NCBI RefSeq assembly: GCF_016920785.2
Contig: NW_024609846.1
Location: 109,358,831 to 109,422,830 of the forward strand
DNA length: 64,000 bases
DNA from: Ixodes scapularis
Taxonomy: Eukaryota; Arthropoda; Arachnida; Ixodida; Ixodidae
Reading direction: 5' to 3'
The translations under genes were made by a program, and so were the position numbers. How positions within the stretch are numbered: position 1 is the first letter of the stretch; each line of letters opens with the position of its first letter. The notes beneath the pieces were generated by a model, which saw nothing but the letters and a program-made list of their open reading frames with translations, made no database searches and was not told where the DNA came from. This document shows positions 1 to 10,454 of the stretch, piece after piece.

Positions 1-3000
1 GGGAGGCACAAAGGCGGATCCTGATAAGAGGGGAGCTCCTTCTTCCCCTTTTCTCTGGAGGGTATCGGAAATGACGTCATGTGCAAGCCAGGTATAGGGA
101 CAGCTCCCGCTTACAGGCTCCTTGCACTGACGTCACATCGCATATTTTTGAACACCATGTAAAAGGAGGAGAGGGAAGCTGCTTTGTAAGAATTTTGAGT
201 GACAGGTTAATCTATAATCTTCTGGGAGGAGAATAGTGACGACTGTGCAAATCCGGGAGGCACAAAGGAGGATCCTGATAAGAGGGGAGCTCCTTCTTCC
301 CCTTTTCTCTGGAGGGTATCGGAAAGGACGTCTTGTGCAAGCCACGTATAGGGACAGCCCCCGCTTGCAGGCTCCTTGCACTGACGTCACATCGCATACT
401 TTTGAACACCATGTAAAAGGAGGACAGGGAAGCTGCTTTTGTAAGAATTTTGAGTGACAGGTTAAAATATAATCTTCTGGGAGGAGAATAGCGACGACTG
501 TGCAAATCCGGGAGGTACAAGGGAGGATCCTGATAAGAGGGGAGCTCCCTCTTCCTCTTTTCTCTGGAGGGTATCGGAAATGACGTCATGTGCAAGCCAC
601 GTATAGGGACAGCCCCCGCTTACAGGCTCCTTGCACTGTCGTCACATCGCACACATTTCAACACCATGTAAAAGGAGGAGAGGGAAGCTGCATTTGTAAG
701 AATTTTGAGTGACAGGTTAATCTTCTATAATCTTCTGGGAGGAGAATAGTGACGACTGTGCAAATCCGGGAGGCACAAAGGAGGATCCTGATAAGAGGGG
801 AGCTCCTTCTTCCCCTTTTCTCTGGAGGGTATCGGAAATGACGTCATGTGCAAGCCACGTATAGGGACAGCCTCCGCTTACAGGCTCCTTGCACTGACGT
901 CACATCGCACACATTTGAACACCATGTAAAAGGGGAAGAGGGAAGCTGCTTTTGTAAGAATTTTGAGGGACAGGTTAATCTTCTATAATCTTCTGGCAGG
1001 AGAATAGCGACGACTGTGCAAATCCGGGGGGCACAAAGGAGGATCCTGATAAGAGGAAAGCTCCTTCTTCCCCTTTTCTCTGGGGGGTATCGAAAATGAC
1101 GTCATGTGCAAGCCACGTATAGGGACAGCCCCCGCTTACAGGCTCCTTGCACTGACGTCAAATCGCATACTTTTGAACACCATGTAAAAGGAGGAGAGGG
1201 AAGCTGCTTTTGTAAGAATTTTGAGTGACAGGTTAATCTTCTATAATCTTCTGGGAGGAGAATAGTGACGACTGTGCAAATCCGGGAGGCACAAAGGCGG
1301 ATCCTGATAAGAGGGGACCTCCTTCTTCCCCTTTTCTCTGGAGGGTATCGGAAATGACGTCATGTGCAAGCCACGTATAGGGACAGCCCCCGCTTACAGG
1401 CTCCTTGCACTGACGTCACATCGCATACTTTTGAACACCATGTAAAAGGAGGAGAGGGAAGCTGCTTTTGTAAGAATTTTGAGTGACAGGTTAATCTATA
1501 ATCTTCTGGGAGGAGAATAGTGACGACTGTGCAAATCCGGGAGGCACAAAGGAGGATCCTGATAAGAGGGGAGCTCCTTCTTCCCCTTTTCTCTGGAGGG
1601 TATCGGAAATGACGTCATGTGCAAGCCACGTATAGGGACCGCCCCCGCTTACAGGCTCCTTGCACTGACGTCACATCGCATACTTTTGAACACCATGTAA
1701 AAGGAGGAGAGGGAAGCTGCTTTTGTAAGAATTTTGAGTGACAGGTTAATCTTCTATAATTTACTGGGAGGAGAATAGTGACGACTGTGCAAATCCGGGA
1801 GGCACAAAGGAGGATCCTGATAAGAGGGGAGCGCCTTCTTCCCCTTTTCTCTGGAGGGTATTGGAAATGACGTCATGTGCAAGCCACGTATAGGGACAGC
1901 CCCCGCTTACAGGCTCCTTGCACTGACGTCACATCGCATACTTTTGAACACCATGTAAAAGGAGGTGAGGGAAGCTGCTTTTGTAAGAATTTTGAGTGAC
2001 AGGTTAATCTTCTATAATCTTCTGGGAGGAGAATATTGACGACTGTGCAAATCCGGGAGGCACAAAGGAGGATCCTGATAAGAGGGGAGCTCCTTCTTCC
2101 CCTTTTCTCTGGAGGGTATCGGAAATGACGTCATGTGCAAGCCACGTATAGGGACAGCCCCCGCTTACAGGCTCCTTGCACTGACGTCACATCGCATACT
2201 TTTGAACACCATGTAAAAGGAGGAGAGGGAAGCTGCTTTTGTAAGAATTTTGAGTGACAGGTTAATCTTCTATAATCTTCTGGGAGGAGAATAGTGACGA
2301 CTGTGCAAATCCAAGAGGCACAAAGGAGGATCCTGATAAGAGGGGAGCTCCCTCTTCCCCTTTTCTCTGGAGGGTATCGGAAATGACGTCATGTGCAAGC
2401 CACGTATATGGACAGCGCTCGCTTACAGGCTCCTTGCACTGACGTCACATCGCATACTTTTGAACACCATGTAAAAGGAGGTGAGGGAAACTGCTTTTGT
2501 AAAAATTTTGAGTGACAGGTTAATCTTCTATAATCTTCTGGGAGGAGAATAGCGACGTCTGTGCAAATCCGGGAGCCACAAAGGAGGATCCTGTTAAGAG
2601 GGGAGCTCCTTCTTCCCCTTTTCTCTGGAGGGTATCGGAAATGACGTCATGTGCAAGCCACGTATAGGGACAGCCCCCGCTTACAGGCTCCTTGCACTGA
2701 CGTCACATCGCATACTTTTGAACACCATGTAAAAGGAGGAGAGGGAAGCTGCTTTTGTAAGAATTTTGAGTGACAGGTTAATCTATAATCTTCTGGGAGG
2801 AGAATAGCGACGACTGTGCAAATCCGGGAGGCACAAAGGAGGATCTTGGTAAGAGGGGAGCTCCTTCTTCCCCTTTTCTCTGGAGGGTATCGGAAATGAC
2901 GTCATGTGCAAGCCACGTATAGGGACTGCCCCCGCTTACAGGCTCCTTGCACTGACGTCACGTCGCATACTTTTGAACACCATGTAAAAGGAGGAGAGGG

Positions 3001-4071
3001 AAGCTGCTTTTGTAAGAATTTTGAGTGACAGGTTAATCTTCTATAATCTTCTGGGAGGAGAATAGTGACGACTGTGCAAATCCGGGAGGCACAAAGGAGG
3101 ATCCTGATAAGAGGGGAGCTCCTTCTTCCCCTTTTCTCTGGAGGGTATCGGAAATGACGTCATGTGTAAGCCACGTATAGGGACAGCCCCCGCTTACAGG
3201 CTCCTTGCACTGACGTCACATCGCATACTTTTGAACACCATGTAAAAGGAGGAGAGGGAAGCTGCTTTTGTAAGAATTTTGAGTGACAGGTTAATCTATA
3301 ATCTTCTGGGAGGAGAATAGTGACGACTGTGCAAATCCGGGAGGCACAAAGGAGGATCCTGATAAGAGGGGAGCTCCTTCTTCCCCTTTTCTCTGGAGGG
3401 TATCGGAAATGACGTCATGTGCAAGCCACGTATAGGGACAGACCCCGCTTACAGGCTCCTTGCACTGACTTCACATCGCATACTTTTGAACACCATGTAA
3501 AAGGAGGAGAGGGAAGCTGCTTTTGTAAGAATTTTGAGTGACAGGTTAATCTTCTATAATCTTCTGGGAGAATAGCGACGACTGTGCAAATCCGGGAGGC
3601 ACAAAGAAGGATCCTGATAAGAGGGGAGCTCCTTCTTCCCCTTTTCTCTGGAGGGTATCGGAAATGACGGCATGTGCAAGCCACGTATAGGGACAGCCCC
3701 CGCTTACAGGCTCCTTGCGCTGACGTCACTTCGCACACATTTGAACACCATGTAAAGGAGGAGAGGGAAGCTGCTTTTGTAAGAATTTTGAGTGACAGGT
3801 TAATCTTCTATAATCTTCTGGGAGGAGAATAGCGACGACTGTGCAAATCCGGGAGGCACAAAGGAGGATCCTGATAAGAGGGGAGCTCCTTCTTCCCCTT
3901 TTCTCTGGAGGGTATCGGAAATGACGTCATGTGCAAGCCACGTATAGGGACAGCCCCCGCTTACAGGCTCCTTGCACTGACGTCACATCGCACACATTTG
4001 AACACCATGTAAAAGGAGGAGAGGGAAGCTGCTTTTGTAAGAATTTTGAGTGACAGGTTAATCTTCTATAA
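1..4071. repeat. Satellite array, ~257-bp monomer, about 16 copies
   Basis: Head-to-tail monomers of about 255-260 bp run from the window edge, so the true left end lies outside. Monomer starts marked by GGGAGGCACAAAGG fall near 1, 255, 510, 768 and 1026 and continue at this spacing. Copies differ by scattered substitutions and by presence or absence of a CTTCTATAAT segment near the GGTTAATC motif. Most monomers carry two TGACGTCA palindromes about 65 bp apart, one next to ATGTGCAAGCC and one after CCTTGCAC. Short open frames here are periodic artefacts of the repeat. No gene is present. Confidence 0.96.
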
Positions 4072-6462
4072 CAGGGGTGGCCAAACCGCGGCTCGCGAGC
4101 CGCATGCGGCCCTTTGCTGGTCCAAGTGCGGCTCGCGGATCCCTTGTAAGGTGCCCCCCCCCCCGCCTCTTCCACGCCGCGTTCTGCGTTTCCCCAGGAA
4201 AAAAAAAAGAAAAAAAGAAAGGACTTAAAGCACCGCTCGCGGTTTGGCAGCCTTGTACCCTAACGTCCCTGGATATTTTTTCGTTTTTACAGGTAGCGAC
4301 AACTTTCCTCCTTTCCATCTACGATTCCTCTTTCCCCAAAAATTTTCTCCTCTCCCTCTCTAGCGCCGCCATTCGCTTCCTAACGTCAGACGGGAGGGCG
4401 GTTCCGCTGTGTTGTTATGTGGTTAGCAGTAGCGTAGTCTTCCTTGTTTTGGTAATTTCAGCGTGTGAAATTAATTTGGATATCATCGGGTTACTTACGT
4501 GAATCGAAGGTAAGCTGTTATTTCCGCAAAAGCACATATATATATATAAATATTTTGCCGCAATCCCTATCATACCGCAGCGAGAGCTTTCGCGAGCAAT
4601 GCTCTCGGCGATGCTACATATGCGCGCGCCTGCGTTACAATAAACTATTTATATTTGTAATAAAAACAAATGCCTTGTGAAAATTTCATTCCGTCGTCGA
4701 TAGAGCCGCATAATTAAGCTATTGTGAGAACTCTATTTTGTTTGCAACCATTCTCCCTCGTGGCCAGCGTTGGTAATGCTACGCAAACGTGTGCACGGTG
4801 TAGGCGCAAACGCGTCTGGAACTCATTATTTTGGGGTGTATCTACATGAATTCAACACGCATTTTGTTATAAGTACTAGTAGCAGTGTTTGGAAAACAAA
4901 CGTCGTGCAAAGTAATGACCTTGACGAGTTTGGACGGTGCGAGATCCGTGCGGATGAATTTACAGCACTTAACTCACCAGTCCCAAACAGTATTCGGGGT
5001 GAAGTTACACCATCGCACGTGTTATCCGCCCCCATACTATAACGGGCAATCTGGTCCTCGAACCTCTACTGCGGAGCCGTGTTTGGTCTCAAATAACTAT
5101 GTGAAGGATTCTAGCTGGCAACTTTCGCTGTTTTTGATTGCTGGATAGCATACCTTCAGCGTGCAGTGAAGAAATGTTGCGTACAACTTTTATTATTTTG
5201 CTTCATTAAACGGTGAATCCAAGACCAATTTTATTAGATCGCGTTCAAGGAATTCGTTATTAACGTGTTTAATGTCTCTGTCTACTTTTTTCTGCCTAGC
5301 TTCCACTGTAACATCCACTTAGATATTTTTTTTAGACAAAACCCCCGAGACTGGGGGGAAGGAAGGACAACACAACACGAAGCACATGCATTGTGCAGAC
5401 ATTTTTGTTTTTTTCAGCTCTTGTCGTGCGATTATATAAATATATCTCAAAAGAGAAGTGTTCTACTCCCACAAGCTCCATTATTCCTCAACTTCGCTTT
5501 CTATTCCTAGTTCGGACCACAGCTCTCTCAAAAACAGGTGGTAAGTCAAAGAAGCATGAAAGGCGTTTTCGGCTCATATTGTCCTCGGTAGTAGCTTTTC
5601 GTGTTTCGTAGAGGTTCACAGCGAGAATCGCACAGCTGAAGCGGCCAATCGGCGGCTTCATCCATTCATATCGTGTCCCTTAAAAACTCAGCTTACGCGA
5701 AAAATGTTGCCGGTGAACAACCGGGTTTTCGAGTGAAAAACAACAGGCTTAAACGGCAGAGCACCGATGCCGCATCTCAGCTGAGACCGAGTTCGGCAGT
5801 CACGCGCGTCAGGAAAAACATTGCATGTGTACCTATGTGAACGTGTGTGGAAGAGGTAACTAGCTCAGAAATGCTCATCTCACAAAGCTCGATGCTTCTG
5901 GTAGGGACAAAGTTTTTCCTCCCTATCATGTGGAGCCATGCCTTCTGCCTCTTCAGATCGGCTTTCCGAAGCGGAACGGCGAACAACTTTTTTCCACTAC
6001 CAGAACTCTGGCTGCACCCAAAAGCGCAACACCCCGTCACCTAACACAAACGCTTACTACTTGACTTGCCTCATTACGGTCGAGAAACACCAGGTCGTCG
6101 AGCTAAAGTTGTCGGCGAGTATCACGAAACACGCCAGCGGACGGAGCAGCCGAGCAGCTTGGAAGCAAATGGCGGACGGAAGTGGCGACAATTCCGGAAA
6201 TCACGTGATATCGCTCTCCTCCAATAGAAACGGATGTCGGCGCGGCAAAGAATGACGGTACTTGTAAAACGCAGTGAAAAACCATCGAGGGACTTTATTG
6301 TACCCCCATGCGTACAGTCGTGCAGCCTGTGCCCCCTTACGTACAGTCAGACTCTGAACAAAATTTAGGCTTGCCCCCCCCCCCCCCCCCCCTTTCCGCG
6401 TCTCTTAGAAGTTTCGTGATTTCGTTTGCGGCTCTTAGGCCGGGCCTGCCTGGCCACCCCTG
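4072..6462. mobile_element. hAT-type DNA transposon inserted in the satellite (non-autonomous or decayed)
   Basis: The ends are inverted: CAGGGGTGGCCA at the left and TGGCCACCCCTG at the right. They are flanked by an exact 8-bp duplication, TTCTATAA, at 4064-4071 and 6463-6470, which belongs to the satellite monomer. An 8-bp duplication with CAGGG ends is the hAT signature. At 2.39 kb the element is shorter than typical autonomous hATs. I see no RNase-H-like transposase frame; the only recognisable coding piece is a THAP-domain fragment on the minus strand near 5.8-6.0 kb. A run of about 19 C lies near the right end (6376-6394). Non-autonomous status is inferred. Confidence 0.9.
5777..6040 (-). 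pseudogene. THAP zinc-finger domain fragment inside the hAT element
   Basis: The 87-codon frame has the THAP layout: Cys4/Cys5 and Cys9 near the start, a Leu-Phe-x-Val-Pro stretch, the invariant Trp35, N-F-V-P-T at 43-47 and Cys53 in an E-L-C context. THAP domains are C2CH DNA-binding modules found in P-element transposases and many animal proteins. The final His-Phe of the C2CH signature is missing in this frame; an adjacent frame reads D-E-H-F immediately downstream, so a small indel or an exon boundary disrupts the finger. The frame opens with GTG directly after a TGTGTTAG acceptor-like sequence, so it may be an internal exon rather than a start. No transposase core follows. Captured exon and decayed transposase N-terminus are both possible. 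Confidence 0.6.
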
Positions 6463-6568
6463 TTCTATAATCTTCTGGGAGGAGAATGGTGACGCCCCTG
6501 CAAATCCGGGAGGCACAAAGGAGGTTCCTGATAAGAGGGGAGCTCCTTCTTCCCCTCTTCTCTGGAGC
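6463..6568. repeat. Satellite remnant right of the hAT insertion
   Basis: The satellite resumes exactly at the duplicated TTCTATAA and continues through CTTCTGGGAGGAG, GGGAGGCACAAAGGAGG and GATAAGAGGGGAGCTCC to about 6568. Similarity then stops and the array does not continue. This copy is more diverged (for example GGTTCC for GGATCC), as expected for an array edge. Confidence 0.9.
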
Positions 6569-6896
6569 GTCCTTTAGTAGTTTCAGGCATGCTCAACCTC
6601 CCGCTTCCGGCCAATGTCTTGTTATCCTCACCGATACGGCGCCAGGAGAGTCGCGACCCTTCGGTAGCCGCTGTTGGTTGCCGTGCCACAGCTGTTTTTC
6701 GGTGGTGCGAGGACTGGAAGAAGCTCCGATATCAACTCTATCTTCCGCCGTGCGCCATGGAATCGTTTTTCAGAGCTCAGCGGCCAAGAAGACAGCCATT
6801 CTATGTTTTCCTTTTTAGAGCGCAGCTCTTAGGTGCCCGTTTCCGGGTTAATCGGCGTTGGCGTGACCGCACGCTGTATTATGGGACGTTTCCCAT
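6569..6896. other. Unassigned spacer between satellite and Gypsy-1
   Basis: About 330 bp with no convincing gene. The last 16 bases before the LTR form a small inverted repeat (ATGGGA/TCCCAT), and the final CCAT is the Gypsy-1 target-site duplication. Confidence 0.5.
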
Positions 6897-7065
6897 TGTT
6901 AGGATGCAACCTTTACTGTCCGCCCTAAATCCCAGAACCTAACTGCACGTTCCCCCGGTCCGTCCTCGTCGTCTTTCCCATTCCGTGTTAGTACTCTCGC
7001 GGCACGTGCGCGGCACGTGCGCGGCACGTGCGCCTGGCATAGTCCTTCGCCAGACACTTCTCACA
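6897..7065 (-). repeat. Gypsy-1 3' LTR
   Basis: 169 bp, reading TGTTAGGATG...CTCACA on the plus strand, and matching 11586-11743. It carries three copies of the 11-mer GCGGCACGTGC where the 5' LTR has two. Each copy contains the palindrome GCACGTGC with an E-box-like CACGTG core. The pol stop codon lies inside this LTR. Confidence 0.93.
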
Positions 7066-10000
7066 GGTCTCCCCCTCTTGAGACGTGAACCAGACGGGAG
7101 TATATCTGGAACTAGCTCGTGGTACGGTGACAGCTGGTCCGCGTTAGCCACGTGTCGGTTTCGCCCAGTAACTGGGTCCTTAAGCACAAAGTCGTTAGCA
7201 CCCAGGCAGGGGACCACACGGAAGGGCCCCGTGCGGCGCGGAGCAAGCTTCGCAGTAATGCCTTTGGCCGCATCGCTCAATGTGTGGGCGTCAAGGAGGA
7301 CAAGGTCACCTTGACGTATTGTTGCAGGCTTCCGGTGCCGGTCGTAATAAGTTTTTTGGGCCTGCCTTGCTTTCTCTTGGTGATCCCGAGCGAAATGGAG
7401 TGCGTCGTGCAGGCGCCGAGTGACTTCCGCCGCAAAAGCATCACATTCTGAAGCTGGTGGCTCGCTGTCATCCTTGAGTCCCGCCACTTCCCACGGGGTG
7501 CGAAGCTCTCGGCCGTAGCAAAGGAAAGCTGGGGTGAATCTGGTGACGACGCTTTCTGCCGTGCGCATCGCGAAAGCGATTTCAGGAATGTGCTGGTCCC
7601 AGTCTCTGTGGGTAGAACAATATGCTCTAAGGCTCTCCTTCACCGTGCCATTGTGCCTCTCTACCATTTGTCCTGATGGCCTGTATGGCACAGAGTGGCG
7701 GTCGGCGATCCCCCAGTGGCTTAGGAGACCTCGCCACAGTTTACTGACGAATGGCTTGCCGTTGTCACTGGAGATGGAAACAGGTGTGCCGTGTCGGCAG
7801 AAAACTTGCACCATGCACTCTATAATGGTTTTGCTGGTTGCTGTTCGTAAAGGAAAAAGTTCGATAAACTTTGTGAATTTGTCGATTATCACCAAAAGGT
7901 GTTTGTTGCGTCTAGGTGTGGTGGGCAGAGGTCCTACAATGTCCACACTTAGCTCCATCGGTGCAGTGGCCCACTGGCTGCTCATAAGCCCTTGTGGCTT
8001 CTGGCGGCGGGCTTTAGTGCGTTGGCACACTTGACAGCAACGAACGTGCCTGGCGACGTCAGCTCTCATTCCCAACCAGACAAAGCGGGAAGAGACGCGT
8101 TTTAGAGTTTTGAAAAAACCTGCGTGAGCGCTTGTGCGATGGTCATGTGACATCTTAAGTGCCAATTGGCGAAGATGGGTAGGCAGCCAGGGCACCTTTC
8201 TTTCCCCGCGTAGTTGAACGAGGAGGCCGTTGGCTTCTACTTCGGTTGTTTCCGCCAAGTCCGCCAGTAGGCGCCGGTCAGGGTCATCATCAGGAAGCTT
8301 CATGCCTTCTTTAACACGCAGGAGCCTCGACAAAAGAGTGTCCTGCTTTTGCTCGTCAATTAATCTTGCTCTGTCGCTCAAGCAGGTGACATCGTCGATC
8401 AGGGACACTGCTGCAGCTGCCTCAAAGGTGATCTGAGGCTCCGACTCTGGTGCACAGATGGGAAAGAGCGTTTCAGGAAGGCTCTGATCAGGTATGTCTA
8501 CCTGCTGGAGAGGTGCCCTACTGAGGGCATCTGCTGGGATATTCGCAAGCCCTCTCCGGTGCTTGATTTTGCAGTTGAAGCCCTGGAGTCGAAGCACCCA
8601 ACGCTTGACTCTTGGGGAGGCCTGGTCGGTGCTGAACATCCAGGATAGTGAGGAGTGGTCGCAGTGGATTTCAAACTCGGTAAACTCGAGGTAAGGTCTG
8701 AACTTGTCTGCTGCCCAGACCACTGCGAGACACTCCCACTCCTGGACGGTGTAACGTCGCTCAGATTCAGTAAGCACCCTGCTGATGAAGGACACCGGTT
8801 GCAGTTGGTCGGGGCCTTGCTGTAGAAGCACTGCAGCTATGCCAACTCCGCTGGCATCTGTTTCGACGACGAAGGCCCGATTCAGGTCTGGCAAACTCAT
8901 CACCGCATCGTGAGCCAGTGCATCCTTGAGCAGGGTGAAGGCATGCTCCTGCTGGTGATTCCAGATCCACTTTCGGTCATTTCTCAAGAGATCGGTGAGG
9001 GGGCGGGCAATAGTGGAGAACTGTTTGATAAAGTTCCGGTGATAGCCAACCAAACCCAGAAAGGCTTGCAGCTGCTTGACTGTGGTAGGTCGGGGGTAGT
9101 CGAGCACCGCCAACACCTTCCCCTCGTCCGGCCTACATTGTCCAGGGCTTATTACATGGCCCAAAAACTTCAGCGACTGGCAGCACACCTGAACCTTGTC
9201 GGGGTTCATGGTGAGTCCTGCTGATCTGATGCGCTCCAGGACTTCTCGGACATGTGCAACATGGCTGTCCAGCGTCTCTGAATACACAAGTACATCGTCC
9301 ATAAATTCCATAGCAAATTGGTGGTTGATTCCATTCAGGACTCTGTCCATCAGCGTTTGAAAGGAGGCTGGACCACCTGCAACACCAAACGGCATCCTTG
9401 TAAACTCGAAGGTGCCCTGGTGGCATATGAACGCCGTCTTCGGAATGTCGTCCTCGCGCATAGGGATTTGGAAAAAACCCTGCGAAAGGCCAAAGCTTGA
9501 GAACCACTCCGCTCTCCCGAGTTGTGCCAGCAGCCAGTCGGTTCGGGGCATTGGATACACTGGCACCCTGGTGCGTGCGTTGAGCGGCCGGTAGTCTATG
9601 GCCAGGCGAAAGCCTCCGGACTTTTTGGCCAGCAGAACAGGTGCACTGGTCCACTCACTGGTGCTCCGACGCACAAGTCTCTGTTCCCGCAAGTCTTGAA
9701 GGCAACTGTCAATGATCTTTTGTTTCTTGGAATTGACGGGACGCAACTTGCAACGAACGGGTGGACTGTCTCCTGTGTCAATTCGGTGCTCAGCAAGGGA
9801 AGTGCAGCCGGGAGTTTTGATGAAGATTGGCCCAAAGATCTCCAACAATTTCTTTATAGGAGCATACACTCCCGGTGTCTTTGCAGAGTCTCCATCGCCT
9901 TCGGTAGCACTATGGCTGAATGTGGTGGCGCAAGTTGACTCCTCTTTGAATAGGTTCTCCAGGGAGTACAAATATTCTTCTTCCCCAAGCTCGCTGCTTG

Positions 10001-10454
10001 CTTGCTTTATGGCCTTCACAAATGGAACAATGCGCTGGGGCTCTGTTCCAATTGTCCATCCCCCAAGCGCCACATGCAAGGAGATATCTGTCACTATAAG
10101 GAAATCCCTCCCTAAAACAATGTCTCTGCAGAGGTCGGGCATACACAGAAAACGTTGTCTCCGGGAACCGGCCGCCCACCGGATCTTGCACCGAAGAGAT
10201 GCAGTGGACTGGGACCATCCTGTTGCCAGTCGCAGCGTGCGCACTTCCCTTTTTCGACTGGCACCTGTGGCTTGAGCAGCTGCGATGGCCGGCGGACCCA
10301 AAAGACTGACGCTGGAGCCTGTGTCGAGCAGCGCCTTGAACGTTGATGACCCAATGATAACGTCAAGGAAAGGCTCTTTTCCCCCGGCAGTAGTCGCCCC
10401 TTGCAGCGCTCTGTCGTAGATGCTCACCGGGACAGCATCTACCAGTGTCCGTTT
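6939..10454 (-). CDS. pol: Gypsy-1 Pol: protease, reverse transcriptase, RNase H, integrase
   Basis: Replication polyprotein entered by -1 frameshift from gag; the frame itself is open from 10604. Counting from 10604, the aspartic protease motif D-T-G-S-S is at residues 94-98 and the RT F-M-D-D box at 434-437. RNase H follows (V-V-E-T-D-A-S-G), with the C-L-A-V-V-W-A motif. The integrase has an HHCC zinc module ending C-C-Q-V-C-Q-R, then catalytic Asp in D-I-V-G-P-L and S-S-D-N-G, and Glu in M-V-E-R-H-N-G. It ends inside the 3' LTR. One catalytic defect is visible: motif A reads F-G-L-S-Q-G where the family has x-D-L-x-S-G, so the first metal-binding Asp is Gly (codon GGC). Otherwise there is no stop or frameshift over about 1170 codons. 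Confidence 0.95.
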   Translation of the reverse strand, partial: KRTLVDAVPVSIYDRALQGATTAGGKEPFLDVIIGSSTFKALLDTGSSVSLLGPPAIAAAQATGASRKREVRTLRLATGWSQSTASLRCKIRWAAGSRRQRFLCMPDLCRDIVLGRDFLIVTDISLHVALGGWTIGTEPQRIVPFVKAIKQASSELGEEEYLYSLENLFKEESTCATTFSHSATEGDGDSAKTPGVYAPIKKLLEIFGPIFIKTPGCTSLAEHRIDTGDSPPVRCKLRPVNSKKQKIIDSCLQDLREQRLVRRSTSEWTSAPVLLAKKSGGFRLAIDYRPLNARTRVPVYPMPRTDWLLAQLGRAEWFSSFGLSQGFFQIPMREDDIPKTAFICHQGTFEFTRMPFGVAGGPASFQTLMDRVLNGINHQFAMEFMDDVLVYSETLDSHVAHVREVLERIRSAGLTMNPDKVQVCCQSLKFLGHVISPGQCRPDEGKVLAVLDYPRPTTVKQLQAFLGLVGYHRNFIKQFSTIARPLTDLLRNDRKWIWNHQQEHAFTLLKDALAHDAVMSLPDLNRAFVVETDASGVGIAAVLLQQGPDQLQPVSFISRVLTESERRYTVQEWECLAVVWAADKFRPYLEFTEFEIHCDHSSLSWMFSTDQASPRVKRWVLRLQGFNCKIKHRRGLANIPADALSRAPLQQVDIPDQSLPETLFPICAPESEPQITFEAAAAVSLIDDVTCLSDRARLIDEQKQDTLLSRLLRVKEGMKLPDDDPDRRLLADLAETTEVEANGLLVQLRGERKVPWLPTHLRQLALKMSHDHRTSAHAGFFKTLKRVSSRFVWLGMRADVARHVRCCQVCQRTKARRQKPQGLMSSQWATAPMELSVDIVGPLPTTPRRNKHLLVIIDKFTKFIELFPLRTATSKTIIECMVQVFCRHGTPVSISSDNGKPFVSKLWRGLLSHWGIADRHSVPYRPSGQMVERHNGTVKESLRAYCSTHRDWDQHIPEIAFAMRTAESVVTRFTPAFLCYGRELRTPWEVAGLKDDSEPPASECDAFAAEVTRRLHDALHFARDHQEKARQAQKTYYDRHRKPATIRQGDLVLLDAHTLSDAAKGITAKLAPRRTGPFRVVPCLGANDFVLKDPVTGRNRHVANADQLSPYHELVPDILPSGSRLKRGRPVRSVWRRTMPGARAAHVPRTCRESTNTEWERRRGRTGGTCS

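Noticed and set aside
1..4071. CRISPR-like or coding interpretation of the repeat array, including open frames of 70-130 codons
   Set aside because: Monomers are contiguous 257-bp satellite units without spacers, and the open frames recur with the repeat period and match no protein family.
7534..8034. 166-codon plus-strand frame
   Set aside because: It is antisense to the integrase of Gypsy-1 and shows no independent family features.
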